This document shows positions 32,360 to 45,362 of a stretch of DNA of 64,000 nt, one piece after another. The stretch is taken from contig NC_081406.1 in the NCBI RefSeq assembly GCF_030272615.1, positions 138,774,361 to 138,838,360 of the forward strand, read 5' to 3'. Numbering within the stretch: position 1 is the stretch's first letter; each line of letters starts with the position of its first letter. The stretch comes from Cryptomeria japonica. Its lineage: Eukaryota; Streptophyta; Pinopsida; Cupressales; Cupressaceae. The position numbers and the translations under genes are program-made. The notes under the pieces were generated by a model that worked only from the letters and a program-made list of their open reading frames with translations, had not been told where the DNA came from and searched no databases.

Positions 32360-33639
32360 ACCCAAACATTATGAATTGGACATATATGAGGTTGAGGAAT
32401 TCTTTTAATATTATCATGACAACCATCATGTTCCATATGAAATGTTGAATAAAGACTTCAATCAGCTCGGTAATAGTATAAGAGAGTGAATCCATCTAAT
32501 GAATATATCAAGGCTCTCAACTAAAGAAACTACCTTGTAGATCCAAATAAATTACCAACTAAAAAATATGTAAGTGGATGTCACAAGTCAAGCTAGAGGT
32601 GTTGTTGTTCTAGGTGTGCTAGTTGCAAATATAGAAAAAGGAGACTAAAAGGATAACAATATAAAATGAAATGCAAATAAGATAGTATGAAAGTCACCAC
32701 CTGAAATAGAAGATGTATATGCTAGATGTATCCCTGGAAAACAAATGTCCCTAAGTAGACTATTGTTGATGTCCCAACCAACAATGTGAAGAAGTCAAAA
32801 TTTGTTGGATACAATGCTAAGCATAAATAATATAATGAAGTAGAAAATAAGAAACACAAGGTGGTTAAGGAAGTTGGAAACATATTCAACATGAAGTGAG
32901 TTGTTGCTAGTGACTAAGTAATGCCTTTTATCCCTAATACTAGTGTTATGACTATTCCATTATCTATTCCCTTATGAGCACATACTATCCAATTGACATG
33001 GCTCAAGCATTGAGTTAGTTGAAAGTTAAAGTTCTATTAAGGGAGTTGCTAAAGATCCATTAACATAGAGAATTTGTATTGGTTTATATTATTTCCCCTA
33101 CTATTTCTTATCAACCAATTGAAATTGATCCATTTTACACATATTGGCTAATAAATAGCTAGATGGTACATAATTGTATGCCTGATTCAAGAGCATCTGG
33201 TAATATGATGCCTTTGGGAATCATGAAAGGGTTGGCCTTGCAAGTTTTGAAATCTTATGGAAAATGATTTTCCATGGGTTCTTATGAAGTAAATATCATT
33301 GGCCTAGTAAATGATGTTGAAGTGCAACTTGTTGTATACCCTAGTAAAAAATATTTAATGAATATTATCATATTTGCTCTCTAAGAATTGGGCAATCCTA
33401 ATTAGTGGTAGGATTTAGATGGACTTGCCCTATGTTTCTATACCACTGCATGAAAACAAAGTCCAATTGCATACAAAATAACATTTTACATATTGTGGAC
33501 AATTCAAATGAAGCAAAGAACAAAATTTATTACTTTGATAGTGAACGTAATTGTTTTGTGGGTATTATGAGTTGCAAGGAATTAAGTAGTAAAACAACTT
33601 CCTACACTAACCTTGAGAGGAGGGTAATGCAAAACTTTT

Positions 33640-34720
33640 ACAGATCATCACAACAGTTACAAAAAACATAAATAGATATAATAACATTTAAACCATAACA
33701 CAGTGATTTACGCGGGGAAAACCCTTTCGGGAGAAAAACCCCACACTCCAAAAGTTGCCCAATATATTATTCCACAATCAAAATAGATTACAATATACTT
33801 GCAGAGAAATATCTTCACAGGAGTATCACTAATAAGAGATTCAGAGGTAACTCAATAGCTATAAGACTCTTACACACAACCTCTATCTCATGCACCTCAT
33901 GTATAGGAGATATAATACAAGAAACTGTCAAACTGTATTACAAAACCATAGGCTAAAACCACCCAATAAGGTGTAGCCGACCTTATCTCCCTTCTAGATT
34001 CCCTATGACGTGTCCCTCCCTTTTTACAACTCATTTGTGTCTGATGTATTTTATATTTCCTATTTCAGGAGTACAAACTTTCGAAGGCCATAACTTGAGA
34101 ACCGTGTGTCCTATTGACAAACTGTTTGAAGCACCAGAAATCTCGCAAAGTGCTCTATTGCCTTGTAAACCACTATGCCATTTACACCTATTTTTAGGGA
34201 ATTTCAGGGCCTCTAAAGTCATCAAAATCAAATTTAAACCTCTCATTGGACCCCTCTGAAACAAAAAATTTAATATCTTCAAAACTAGATGTGATCTTGC
34301 GACATAACTTTATTGGAATGCTTATCTAGCCAACCAAAAGGTTCGGGGGGAATTTCACACCATTTCATGATTAAATAAAAACTTACTATAAACAGTAACC
34401 TCATGTAAATGCAAGGTTAAGACACCATTTTCCCAACATGAGTTTGAAAAGAAGGTAGTCCCTAATTTATTCTCCCACATTAAAATATCCAAGAAATAAT
34501 GGCATTTAGAAGATGATGGTGCATGTTCAAGATAAGGTAACAATGTACTAGTTGTGTAGATGTCTCTAGAGGGAAAAATTATAAGTTGACTTTTAGGTTG
34601 AACTTTGAATGCATCAACAATGTGGTTGAGTGTGGAAATAAATTTCTCGGTTTGAATGTGGCTTCCAAATATGGTATCAAATGCATTTGAGTGCATGGTG
34701 ATTTAGAACTTATGGTGTCT
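33640..34720 (-). repeat. Probable copia-type LTR insertion (boundaries uncertain)
   Basis: The gypsy fossil is interrupted between its protease (ending near 33640) and its reverse transcriptase. On the minus strand the inserted sequence contains GGGGTTTTTCTCCCGAAAGG and GTAAATCACTGTGTTATGG, typical of the 3' part of plant copia LTRs. I could not fix the ends or a target duplication. The segment also has a GGCCATAACTTGAG phrase shared with 55660. Confidence 0.4.
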
Positions 34721-36900
34721 CAAGTCAGGGGCATGTATGTTGTTAAATAAAAAATATTAAGAATCTAAAGGAAGCTTGCGAGATACCATTGAGGTGTTTG
34801 ATACTTTAATCATGAAATGAGTCTAGGGAGATAATAATGTAATAGTTGATTCCCTTTATATATTATCTTCAATATTTGATGCTCCCTTTGCCTCCCTTCA
34901 CTAAAATATGGTGTTGAAATTCTTAGCCTAGGACTCCAAACAACATTTACAATTGCTTGGTCTTCAATGATGATCAAAATATTTGAGTTATTGAACTCTA
35001 TTGGTCACTTCAAGAATCAAATTATTGACTAGAAACACATGGTGGCAAAAGGATGAAGAATGTAAGGAGACTTGTTTTGGAAATGAAATTATAGAACTCA
35101 AAATAAACACTATTCCAATAGGTCTTGTTTATTTAAAAATATGTTGTTTTAACAATGATAATTACTATAAGACAAAAAGTAAGCCTATTAGTGAAGAAGA
35201 TGTAGATTGTGTGAACATAGGAACCAAATCAACTCTTAATATGATCTATATTAGTAAAATATTAATACCAATAGAGAAGAAAATGATGATAGCCTTATTG
35301 AAAAGGTATTAAAAAGTGTTTTTCTTGCTCTCATGATGAAATAAGTTTTATAGGGAAGTTTTTTGTCAGCATACTATTCCATTAGAACTTGGTACAAACC
35401 AATTTGGACAAAAAAAACACCCAATCAACCCCACTCTTGCCATTCAAATTTAGAAAGAATCAATAAATTGAAATGAGACATGACTAAATTGATCAAACAT
35501 TCAAAGTGGATCACTGACCTTGTTCCAATAAGGAAAATAATGGAGCTATTAGGCTATTTATGTACTTTAGAAAGTTGAATTTCAAGTCTCCTACGGAGAG
35601 TTATCCATTTCCTAGTATGGACCATTTATTTTAGCATGTAACAAGACTAGATATTATGTCTATGATGGATGGATGGATTCTTAGGTTACAATTATGTCAT
35701 GGTCAAGGAATTTTAGCAACATAAGAAAACCTTCACTACACCATAGGGAACATTGTATATGTTTGAATGCCATTCAATTTAAATAATGTTGAAGTCAATT
35801 TCCAAAGAGATATGGGTGTCACTTTTACTAGCCTAATAAATAAAATTATGGTTCTCTACTAAGATGAATTGATCACATGATCCAAGTATTGAAATGATCA
35901 TTGCAAGCACTTGATTTGATCTTCCAAAGGTGTTTAGAATATGGGATTTCATTGAATTTGAAAAAGTATATTTGGTGTGGAAGAAGTCAAGCTTCTTGGA
36001 TATATTGTCTCCAAGGAGGGGGTGAATACTAATCCAAAATGTGTCAAATAAATCAATCTCATCCCTTAATTAAAAATAGTTGAAACAATCCAATTATCTT
36101 TTGGGAAGATAAATTTTATTAGGAGGTTTGTTCCTAACTTTGTTGAGAAAATGAAGGATGTCTTAAAAGTGTTAAAGAATGGAAAATCATCAAGATGAGA
36201 CAAGAAATAAAGTAATTCCTATCTATAAATAAAATATACACTAAATATGGAACCAATGTTGGAAAGTCTAAATTATTCATAGCCTTTTTCAATTATTTTT
36301 CTTTGCCTCAATCTATATTGTTTCTTTTAATATACTAAAAAAGAATGATGAGGGATACAAATAGACAATATAGTCTTCTTCAACAAGTCCTTAAAACAAT
36401 TTAAATTAAATTATTTCCAATGGAAAATCATTCATATGCTCTTGTTAAGGAAATGAATAATTTTAGGCCATATCTTGTAGGAGACAAGATTATCACCTTC
36501 ATACCACATATAACTATTAGATATATCTTTGTGAAATAAGAGGCATTGATTAAAAGATGCAGTAAGATCTATGAATATGCCATGGATCTAAAAACAACTA
36601 AGTTGGCTTGAGGTCAAGGTCTAGAAATATTAATGGCAAACACAAATTTGATGCAATTAAAGTCCATCAAGTGAGGTATGACCAATCTTTTATCTCATGT
36701 CAATTCAAGGATTTTTCTTGGTATGAGGATATTATATTTTATGTATAAAATTTAAATCATTCACCTAATCTGGATGATAAGAAAAGGATTATTAAAGAAA
36801 GAAGCTCGCATGTATGTGTTTCCAAAAGGTTAGTTAATATGGAGGAAAATTGATGGTGTCCTCCTAAGATATTTAGATGAGGAGTGATGCAGAGATATCA

Positions 36901-37746
36901 GGGAAACTAGGCTTTTCTCAACCCCACAACCCACAACTTGGCAATTACTCCACTAGAAGGTAACTACTTGAGTCTCCCACTCAAGTACTTCTCAACTCCA
37001 TAATGGAATCCTCCCTAGACTCCAAAACTCATGAAAACAAACTTCATTGGGCATTTGTGTAACAAGATCCAATGAAGTTTCCCTAGGCCTAATCCTCTAC
37101 TAGGCTTCAATATCACTTAAGGGTTTTATGTGTTTCACCTTCAAGAGAGTGAATTCAATTTGACACCACTTGACACCATCCAAATATTCTTTGTAGGACC
37201 GATTGCATTATGGGGTTACTTTCTTTAAGGGACCTAGTCTCCTACTAGCCCTCCTAATAGGATTTTTCCTCCACAATTCTTCGGACCTCCAAAGGACCCT
37301 CCAAATAGGCTTCACTTCCAAATACCCTTTATGGAGACCTACAACATTCCCTGGTTGTAGACTCTGACTCCCCCAATTGGCTGACCAACTACCACTATGT
37401 CACAAAGACCTAATAGGCCTAAAGGTGCACATTTACAAAGCAACCACCCTACAAAGGCTTGATCATTCCGATCCAACACATCCACAGATTTTTTCCCAAC
37501 ATAAAAACACCAAATTCACCTTTGGTTCACATGAATCCACTCTCCTTAACTCATCACACATCAATTTGTAGTCTCCTATTAGCTAGTCACATGAGGATGC
37601 CTGGCTAGGGCTCGCTTGTTCTCCCAGTTCCATCCTTCTTCCTGCTTGAAACCTTTTGAATCTTAAAATAAATCCTTCATACTTGCTTTCCACCAATGGT
37701 TGTGGAATTCCAACTGTGAAAAGTCAAGTAAAAGACATTTTCTTGG
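36901..37746. other. Unassigned stretch, possible LTR-derived sequence
   Basis: It starts abruptly after the gypsy fossil with CT-rich text (CCCACAACCCACAACTTGG). Frames such as 37377-37571 show no domain. It ends at the left LTR of the large copia element. Confidence 0.4.
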
Positions 37747-39208
37747 TGTTGGCATATGTGTAGAGTTTGATGACATGCTGGGATTGTATGTTGTCATTGA
37801 TGTTAATATGCTGAAGTATGAACGGGTATATTGAAGTAATAAAACTAGCAAGTGAACCGGTATGATGGTATGAACCGATATATGCAACAAGTGAATCAGT
37901 ATGTTGGAGTGTGAACCGGTATATGCAAAGTTTGTATCGGGGTTTCATTTGATATGACTACCGGTTGGTAGTCTCAGCTTCAGGGTTTCTGGTTGATGCA
38001 TTCCAAGTTTGTGTGATTTGACCAATGACATCTTGTGATGAGTTAGCATTGAAATGAAGATCAGATCATGTTACCACGTCATCCTTGTGCGCGTGAAGAA
38101 TCTCCTTGAGGATCTTGCATGAAGAAGATTGATTCTATTTACCTCAGGAATGAGCAAAATCTTAGTAAACGGTGGAGAGCTTGTGATGGGTTATCAGCTT
38201 CTAGAAGCGGTGAAGAACAGACGATGGAGAACATCTTGAGATTTGTTCAAGATTGTTTTACCCTATGTAATGTGTTTAAACGACCAGGATTGGACTGGCT
38301 GTATTGTTAACCTAGATGCTTAGGGTTTTAGGTTTTGGCCACCAACCTAATTGTTGTCTATAAGGTCGATGGTGATTTTCATTTGAAGTTGTTGGCAAAT
38401 GAATGTATGTGAAGTGATTCTTGCTAGACCAGAGAAGTGAGTAGAGATCTGTAGAGTGTGATTGCAGATGTAAAGGAACTGAAGTGGATCTGCCTTGGCA
38501 TTAAGTGTTGTTATCAGATCAGTGTATTACCTGTTGACTTCTAACCATTTCAGCAGATGGAAAATCCCTTTACTGGGTAGCTTTAACAGGCTTTTTTGAA
38601 AATCCTTTAACAGGGTGACTCAAAATCATTGATTTCTTCAAATCCTCTTACAAGGTAACCTTTAACAGGGTTTTAACCTCTAACCAAGTATTTAGCCATC
38701 CCTTAATCGGGTGATCCCTAGCAAGATCCTAGTAGAACCTGTTGTAAAGTCTTTAACCAGACTAGGCTCCTAACAGAGCGGACTTTAGAAGAGTTCAAGA
38801 ACAACTTGTGGGTATTCATCCCCACTATGGTTTTTTCCAGTTGGGTTTCCACGTGAAAAATTAGTGTGTTATGTGTGATGCTTTTTCATGTGATGTTTTA
38901 GTGTTTTCTGTTAAGCGGTAATGCAAGATGATCCAATGGTCATTGTATTTCTGATGTATTACTTGCTTAAGCATATGGGTGAAGTTGAGATGAGATAATA
39001 GGTTTTAGAAGATCTAGATGTTACCGGTTTATGTCTTTGACAGTCATACTGTGTTTTACCGGTAGTGCCTTGATTTAGACTGGTGATATTGTTTACCAAT
39101 TAGTGCAGTCTTTGTAGTTTAAGTTGTTTAAGAAGTTTTTGTCCATACTGATTCGCTCCCCCCCCTCTCAGTATCTGTTGGGTATTTACTGTTCATCATT
39201 ATTCATCA
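37747..39208 (+). repeat. 5' LTR of the 7.3-kb copia element
   Basis: Starts TGTTGGCATATGTGTAGAG and ends ATTATTCATCA. It shares nearly all of its length with the right LTR; differences are scattered substitutions and small indels (one of about 18 bp near 37865). A run CCCCCCCC near 39160 and repeated AACCGG(T) and AACAGGG phrases are notable. Confidence 0.95.
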
Positions 39209-39210
39209 AT

Positions 39211-39222
39211 TGGTATCAGAGC
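39211..39222 (+). other. Primer binding site, tRNA-iMet type
   Basis: TGGTATCAGAGC, two bases after the left LTR. It is the standard primer site of plant copia elements. Confidence 0.95.
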
Positions 39223-39278
39223 ATTCTCCAAGTCCTCTATGTTATAAGCTTAACCGCTTGAGAAAAGATCATATTCTA

Positions 39279-42200
39279 ATGATGAAGAGGGAAGGTCCTA
39301 AGTTCAACAGATACAACTTTAAGATATGGAAGGACAGAATGAAGATCTACATTAAAAGCATGGGTGCTCAACACTGGAACCATGTTGAGAATACTTATGT
39401 TTTCCCTACCGGTATTCTCACCGATGATCAAAGAAGATAAATTCAGGAGAATGGGCAAGTCATGGAAGCTCTTATCAGCAGTCTATTTGATATTGAGTTT
39501 ATAGATGTTCAAGACAAGGACAATCCCAAAGATGTATGGGATACTCTGGAGACTATCTATGGCTGTGATGAGTATGTGAAGCAAGCTAAGGAAGAAAGTC
39601 ATAGGGGAAAATTTGAAGACATGCGGATGGTTGAAGGAGAGACCATTCAACAATATGGGATAAGAATTAAAACTGTTGTTGGAGACATCAAGAGTGCAGG
39701 AGTTACAATGGATGATTCCACCATTGTTAGCAAAGTTTTGAGAACCTTATTACTGGTCTATGCAATAAGGGTTGCCACTATTCGGGAGTTGAGATCTATT
39801 GACAAGACAAAGGTATCCCTTGACTCCATCATTGCTAAGTTGACCGCATATGAGCTAAACAGTAATGATGGCAGTGTTCAGAAGACTGAATCAACCTTTA
39901 GAGCATCTGCTGCACTATCTAGAAAGGGAAAAGAGGTTGGCACTAGCTGTGAACCTAGACAAAGCAGGGATATGGATTATGAGGAGATCCTGACGGAGTT
40001 TGAAGCTCTTCTTGCCAGGAGACTTCCTAAGGGAGCTGGAAAATATAGAGGTAAGCTCCCTTTGAAATGTTTTTCTTGCAATAGGATAGGACACATTGCT
40101 GTCAACTGTCCTAACAGTGATAATAAGGACAAACCAAAGAAGTTTAAAAAGTTCAAAGGAGGAAATAGGAGAAATTGTCATGTTGCAGTCGATGAAGGTG
40201 TCACTGATGATGAATCAGAAGATGAAGAAAGCAAAGACATAGTGTTTGTAGCCGTTAAGAAAGATGTGTCAGACAAGAAGGCTCTTGTCTCCCGCTTTGA
40301 TAATTCTAATGAGTGGATTATTGATAGTGGATGTTCTCACCACATGACTGGTGACTGGAAGAAGTTTATGTCTCTGGAAGAGTACGATGGAGGTGTAGTC
40401 CGATTTGGTAATGATGCACCATGTATGGTAAAAGGCAAAGGGTCCATCTCTCTAAATGGAAAAAGCAGTGCTGATAATGTGTATTGGGTAGAAGGTATTA
40501 GGCATAACCTTTTGAGTGTTGCCCAGCTGAATGATAAAGGACTCACTCTGGAATTCAAAGATGGAGTGTGCAAAATAAAAGGAAAGAGTGGTGAACTGAT
40601 GGCCACCGGTATGCAGACCAAAGGTAACTTATTTCAGTTAAATACAAATATCAGTCAATGTCTAATGGCTAAGTTTGATGACAGTTGGATATGGCATAGG
40701 AGACTCTGCCATGTAAATTTTGATAATATTGTGTAGGCCAGTAAGATCAAGGCAGTTAGAGGATTGCTTGTGTTGAACAAACCGGAGAATCCTTGTGCAG
40801 AGAGTGTCAATTGGGTAAAATGTCTTCCTCAACCTTCAAAGGTAAATCTTTCACAACAGATAATTTACTTGATCTTGTGCATACCAATTTGTGTGGTCCT
40901 ATGAAAACTAGGAGTGTTCAGGGAGCTAGGTGCTTTATTATTCTCACTGATGATTTCTCAAGAATGATGTGGGTCACATTCTTGAAAGACAAGTTTGAAG
41001 CTTTTGGAAAGTTTAAAGCCTTCAGAGCACTAGTTAAAAAGGAAAGCGGTAAGAGGATTAAATGCCTTAGAACTGACCAAGGAGTTGAGTTCATTTCTAG
41101 TGAATTCAATAAGTACGATGAAGAGAATGGCATCAAGAGGAAACTATCTTCCCCTCGGACTCCACAATAGAATGGCCTAGCAGAAAGGAACAATCGGACT
41201 GTAGTTGAAGCTACCAGAATGATGCTGATTCAAGGGAACGTTGCTCACACCTTTTGGAGAGAAGCAGTGAGCACTGCAGTCTACGCTATGAACCGCGTAC
41301 TCATCAATAAAGGTAAGGATAAAACTCCTTATGAGTATTGGACCGGTAAGACTCCAATAGTAAGCTACTTTAGAGTGTTTGGTAGCAAGTGTTATATCAA
41401 GAGAAGTGAATACCAGAGAAAGTTTGATGCAAAATATGATGAGGGAATATTCCTAGGGTATTCCACCAAGAGCAAAGCTCTCAAGTGTTTTAACAATAGG
41501 ACTCAAATAATTGTTGAAAGTATCAATGTTAGAGTTGATGAAACCTCTGAGAAACTTGAGGAAACCAATAGCGAGCGAGCTGCAGATGAACTGGATGTAA
41601 CCTTCTAGGAACCGGTTGCAAAACAACCAAGTACAAGTAACAGGGCTCCTACACCAGTAGATGTTGATGAAGATGAGGATGAAGAGGAAAAGCAAGAGGA
41701 ATTAGTTAAGATCATTCCTAGGTATGTAAATTTGCATCATGATCCAAAGAAAATCATAGGGGATAAGGATGCAGGAATACTTACAAGAAGAAAAGTCAGA
41801 GACAATTCTTGCATGATTTCTGAATTTGAGCCCAAAACATTTAAAGAGGCACACAAAGATGAAGATTGGATTAATGCTATGGAAGAGGAACTTGACCAGA
41901 TAGAAAAGAGTGGTACATGGTCTTTGGTACCTAGACCTGAGCACAAAAATGTTATTGGCACCAAATGGGTTTTTAGAAACAAGTTGAATGAAGATGGCAC
42001 AGTGGTAAGAAACAAAGCAAGATTGGTATGCAATGGATATGCTCAAGAAGAAGGAGAAGACTATGGAGAAACCTTTGCTCTAGTAGCTAGATTGGAAGGA
42101 GTTTGAATGATACTTGCATATGCAGCCTTCAAGGGATTCAAAGTGTATCAGATGGATGTGAAATCTGCATTCTTGAATGGAATACTTGAAGAGGAAGTGT

Positions 42201-43362
42201 ATATAGAGAAACCAGATGGTTTTCCCTATCAGAAGACAATGATATGGTGTGTAGGCTACATAAAGCCTTGTATGGATTAAAACAAGCACCTAGAGCATGG
42301 TATGAACGTTTACACTCCCATCTTGTGGAGATTGGATTTGAAAGAACAAGTGAAGATAGCAATATCTATCTGAAGACAGAAGGAGATCAGATTATGATCT
42401 GTGAAGTGTTTGTTGATGACATAATTTTTGGTGGAGATGACAAGATGAGCCATGCATTTGTAGATGAAATGAAGAAGGAATTTGAGATGTCACTAATCAG
42501 AGAGATTAAGTTCTTCATTGGACTACAGATTCAACAAATGAAAGATGGTATCTTTATCACTCAGTCCAAGTATGCCAAAGAGGTGTTGAAGACCTTTGGC
42601 ATGGAAGATAGCAAACCGGTTGGTACATCAATGATGATCGGTTGCAAATTATCAAAAGAAGATGACTCAGCGTTTGTGAATGAGAAGGAATACTTGTCAA
42701 GGATTAGTAAGTTGCACTACGTTGTACACAACAGACCAGACATTGCACATGCAGTGGGCATTGCTGCATGTTTCCAGAAAAGTCCAAGAGAATCCCACTT
42801 GGTAGCAGTTAAGCGAATTCTTAGATATTTGAAGGGAACTATAGATTATGGATTGTGGTATCCATACAATAATGATTTCAATCTCAAATTTTTTACTGAT
42901 GTTGATTGGGCTAGTAATGTGGACAATCGGAAGAGCACAACTAGTGGTGCATTCTTTCTCGGTGGTAGACTAGTCTCATGAATGAGTAAGAAGCAGAGTT
43001 GTATCTCTCAGTCCACAGTAGAAGCAGAATATGTAGCAACATTTATGAACTGCACTCAAACAATTTGGATGAAGCATGTATTAAGTGGTTTCAAAGTCCC
43101 TGTATCTGAACCGGTGAGTATAGTTTGTGATAACAAAAGTGCAATAAATATTTCCAAGAATCTAGTATTGCATGCTAGAACCAAGCACTTCGAGCTCAAG
43201 TATCATTTCTTGAGGGAAAAAGTTCAGAACAAAGAGATTGTATTGGAACATGTTTCCAGTGAAGAGCAGTTAGCAGATATATTCACCAAGCCTCTACCGA
43301 AGGCTACATTTACCTATTTAAGAGGTGAATTAGGGGTGTTGCCCCTTCAAGAGGTGAACTAA
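39279..43362 (+). pseudogene. Copia gag-pol polyprotein, nearly complete but broken
   Basis: From ATG at 39279 (MMKREGPKFNRYNF) to the stop at 43360-43362. Gag ends with a zinc knuckle CFSCNRIGHIAVNC (40068-40109). Protease has WIIDSGCSHHMTGD. The integrase region has IWHRRLCHVNF, LTDDFSRMMW and the TPQ-NGLAER box. Reverse transcriptase has KWVFRNKL, YQMDVKSAFLNG and FVDD (42409-42420). RNase H has STVEAEYVA, CDNKSAINISKN and DIFTKPLP. Stops occur at 39438 (TAA), 40734, 41168 and 41606 (TAG), 42104 and 42979 (TGA). Two frameshifts are inferred near 40786-40795 and near 42221-42226. At conserved sites the stops replace Q, R or W, each one transition away. All domains survive, so death is recent relative to the other elements. 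Confidence 0.95.
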
Positions 43363-43596
43363 AGGTATGTGATCCACATCAGTCAGGTATTGCATTGTCA
43401 AATATTTTCAGGATTGATGTGTTGAAGGATGCTACTCCTCAGGCGGAGCAACATAGTAGATCATGGATGTTTGTGCCTCCACTTTGGCATTGTTGTCAAA
43501 GGGGGATAAGATGTGAATTAGAGAAGATATCTGCAGTATTGAAGACATATAATAGGGAAGAAGATGTAGATATATCTTTGTGTATTTCCATCAATG

Positions 43597-43610
43597 CCAA
43601 AGGGAGAGAC
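43597..43610 (+). other. Polypurine tract of the 7.3-kb copia element
   Basis: CCAAAGGGAGAGAC directly before the TGTTGGCATATG start of the right LTR. Confidence 0.7.
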
Positions 43611-45046
43611 TGTTGGCATATGTGTAGAGTTTGATGACATGCTGGGATTGTATGTTGTCATTGATGTCAATATGCTAAAGTATGAACCGATATATTGAAG
43701 TAAGCAAACTAGCAAGTGAACCGGTATATGCAACAAGTGAACTAGTATGTTGGAGTGTGAACCGGTATATGCAAAGTTTGTGTCAGGGTTTCATTTGATA
43801 TGACTACCGGTTGGTAGTCTTAGTTTTAGGGTTTCTGGTTGATGCATTCCAAGTTTGTGTGATTCGACCGTTGATATCTTGTGATGAGTTAGCATTGAAA
43901 TGAAGATCAGATCACGTTACCATGTCACCCTTGTGCGCGTGAAGAATCTCCTTGAGGATCTTGCATGAAGAAGATTGATTCTATCTACCTCGGGAATGAG
44001 CAAAATCTTAGTAAACGGTGGAGAGCGCATGATGGGTTATCAGCTTCCAGAAGCGGTGAAGAATGGATGATGGAGAACGTCTTGAGATTGTTTTACCCTA
44101 TGTAATGTGTTTAAATGACCAGGATTGGACCGACTGTATTGTTAACCTAGATGCTTAGGGTTTTAGGTTTTGGCCACCGACCTAATTGTTGTCTATAAGG
44201 TCGATGATGATTTTCATTTGAAGTTGTTGGCAAATGAATGTATGTGAAGTGAATCTTACCAGATTGGAGAAGTGAGTAGAGATTTGTAGAGTGTGATTAC
44301 AAATGTAAAGGAACTGAAGTGTATTTGCCTTGGCATTAAGTGTTGTTAACAGATTAGTGTATTACCTGTTGACTTCTAGCCATTTCAGCAGATGGAAAAT
44401 CCCTTTACCGGTAGCTTTAACAGGCTTTTTGTAAATCCTTTAATAGGGTGACTCAAAATCATTGAGTTCTTCAAATCCTCTTACAAGGTAACCTTCAATA
44501 GGGTTTTAACCTCTAACCGAGTATTTAGCCATCCCTTAACCGGGTGATCCCTAGCAGGATCGGTTCCTAGCAGAACCTGTTGTAAAGTCTTTAACCAGAC
44601 TAGGCTCCTAACAGAGCGGACTTCAGAAGATTTCAAGAACAACTTGTGGGTATTCATCCCCACCGTGGTTTTTCCCAGTTGGGTTTCCATGTGAAAAATC
44701 AGTGTGTTATGTGTGATGCTTTTTTATGTGATGTTTTAGTGTTTTCTGTTAAGCGGTAATGCAAGCTGATCCAATGGTCATTGTATTTCTAATGTATTAC
44801 TTGCTTAAGCATATGGGTGAAGTTGAGATGAGATAATAGGTTTTGAGAAGATATAGATGTTACCAATTTATGTCTTTTATAGTCATAATGTGTTTTATCG
44901 GTAGTGCCTTGATTTAAACTGGTGATATTGTTTACCAGTTAGTGCAGTCTTTGAAGTTTAAGTTGTTTAAGAAGTTTTTGTCCATACTAATTCACCCCCC
45001 CCCTCTCAGTATCTGTTGGGTATTTATTGTTCATCATTATTCATCA
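43611..45046 (+). repeat. 3' LTR of the 7.3-kb copia element
   Basis: Starts TGTTGGCATATGTG and ends ATTATTCATCA, then diverges to GGCCAAGCC. It is about 26 bp shorter than the left LTR. Confidence 0.95.
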
Positions 45047-45362
45047 GGCCAAGCCCTGAGAAAACAAGGGTTTCAGACCCAGTCACACAAAATGGGGGCT
45101 AACTTAACCAAATCTTGATGGATTTACACCAAACCAGATGGTGGATTCAAATGTATGATTAGATGGTTGATGGTTGAAGGTATTCTATGTTATGGATGTA
45201 CACTTCCTCTGTGTTGATATTTGCACTCAATATGTTGCACTAATATAAAATGTAGATGAATAATAAGGAGATAATTAGATGTGTGATGTCATTAATGTAG
45301 AATGTAGATATGTGTTTTGGAAGTGATTCTTGGTTGATGTCTAATCTCTTGGTGTTGATATC
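45047..45362. other. Short spacer between two copia elements
   Basis: AT-rich sequence with no recognised feature, between the right LTR of the 7.3-kb element and the next LTR on the minus strand. Confidence 0.5.

Larger units (their letters stand above)
31100..36900 (+). pseudogene. Ty3/gypsy gag-pol fossil, heavily decayed and interrupted
   Basis: Weak but ordered matches to a gypsy polyprotein appear in shifting frames. Gag: KLQGKNSIVVDDHLRHLID-like text near 31150 and the frame at 31328-31546, followed by a CDICYLPHNQSKC cysteine segment near 31960. Protease: MPDSRASGNMMPLGIMKG near 33180, where the active-site Asp-Ser-Gly appears as DSR. Reverse transcriptase: HSKWISDLVPIRK near 35500, then FQRCLEYGISLNLKK and IVSKEGV-like text to about 36040. 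RNase H/linker: FRPYLVGDKIITFIPH near 36460, ending with DGVLLRYLDEE near 36850. Integrase and LTRs are not found. Many stops and frameshifts mean it is long dead. A MITE and an LTR-like insertion split it. Confidence 0.75.
37747..45046 (+). mobile_element. Ty1/copia retrotransposon, 7.3 kb, both LTRs, no target duplication
   Basis: Matching LTRs (37747-39208 and 43611-45046), a tRNA-iMet primer site, a gag-pol frame in copia order and a purine tract are all present. The five bases before the left LTR (CTTGG) and after the right one (GGCCA) differ. A recombination between two elements, or decay of the duplication, would explain that. Confidence 0.95.
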
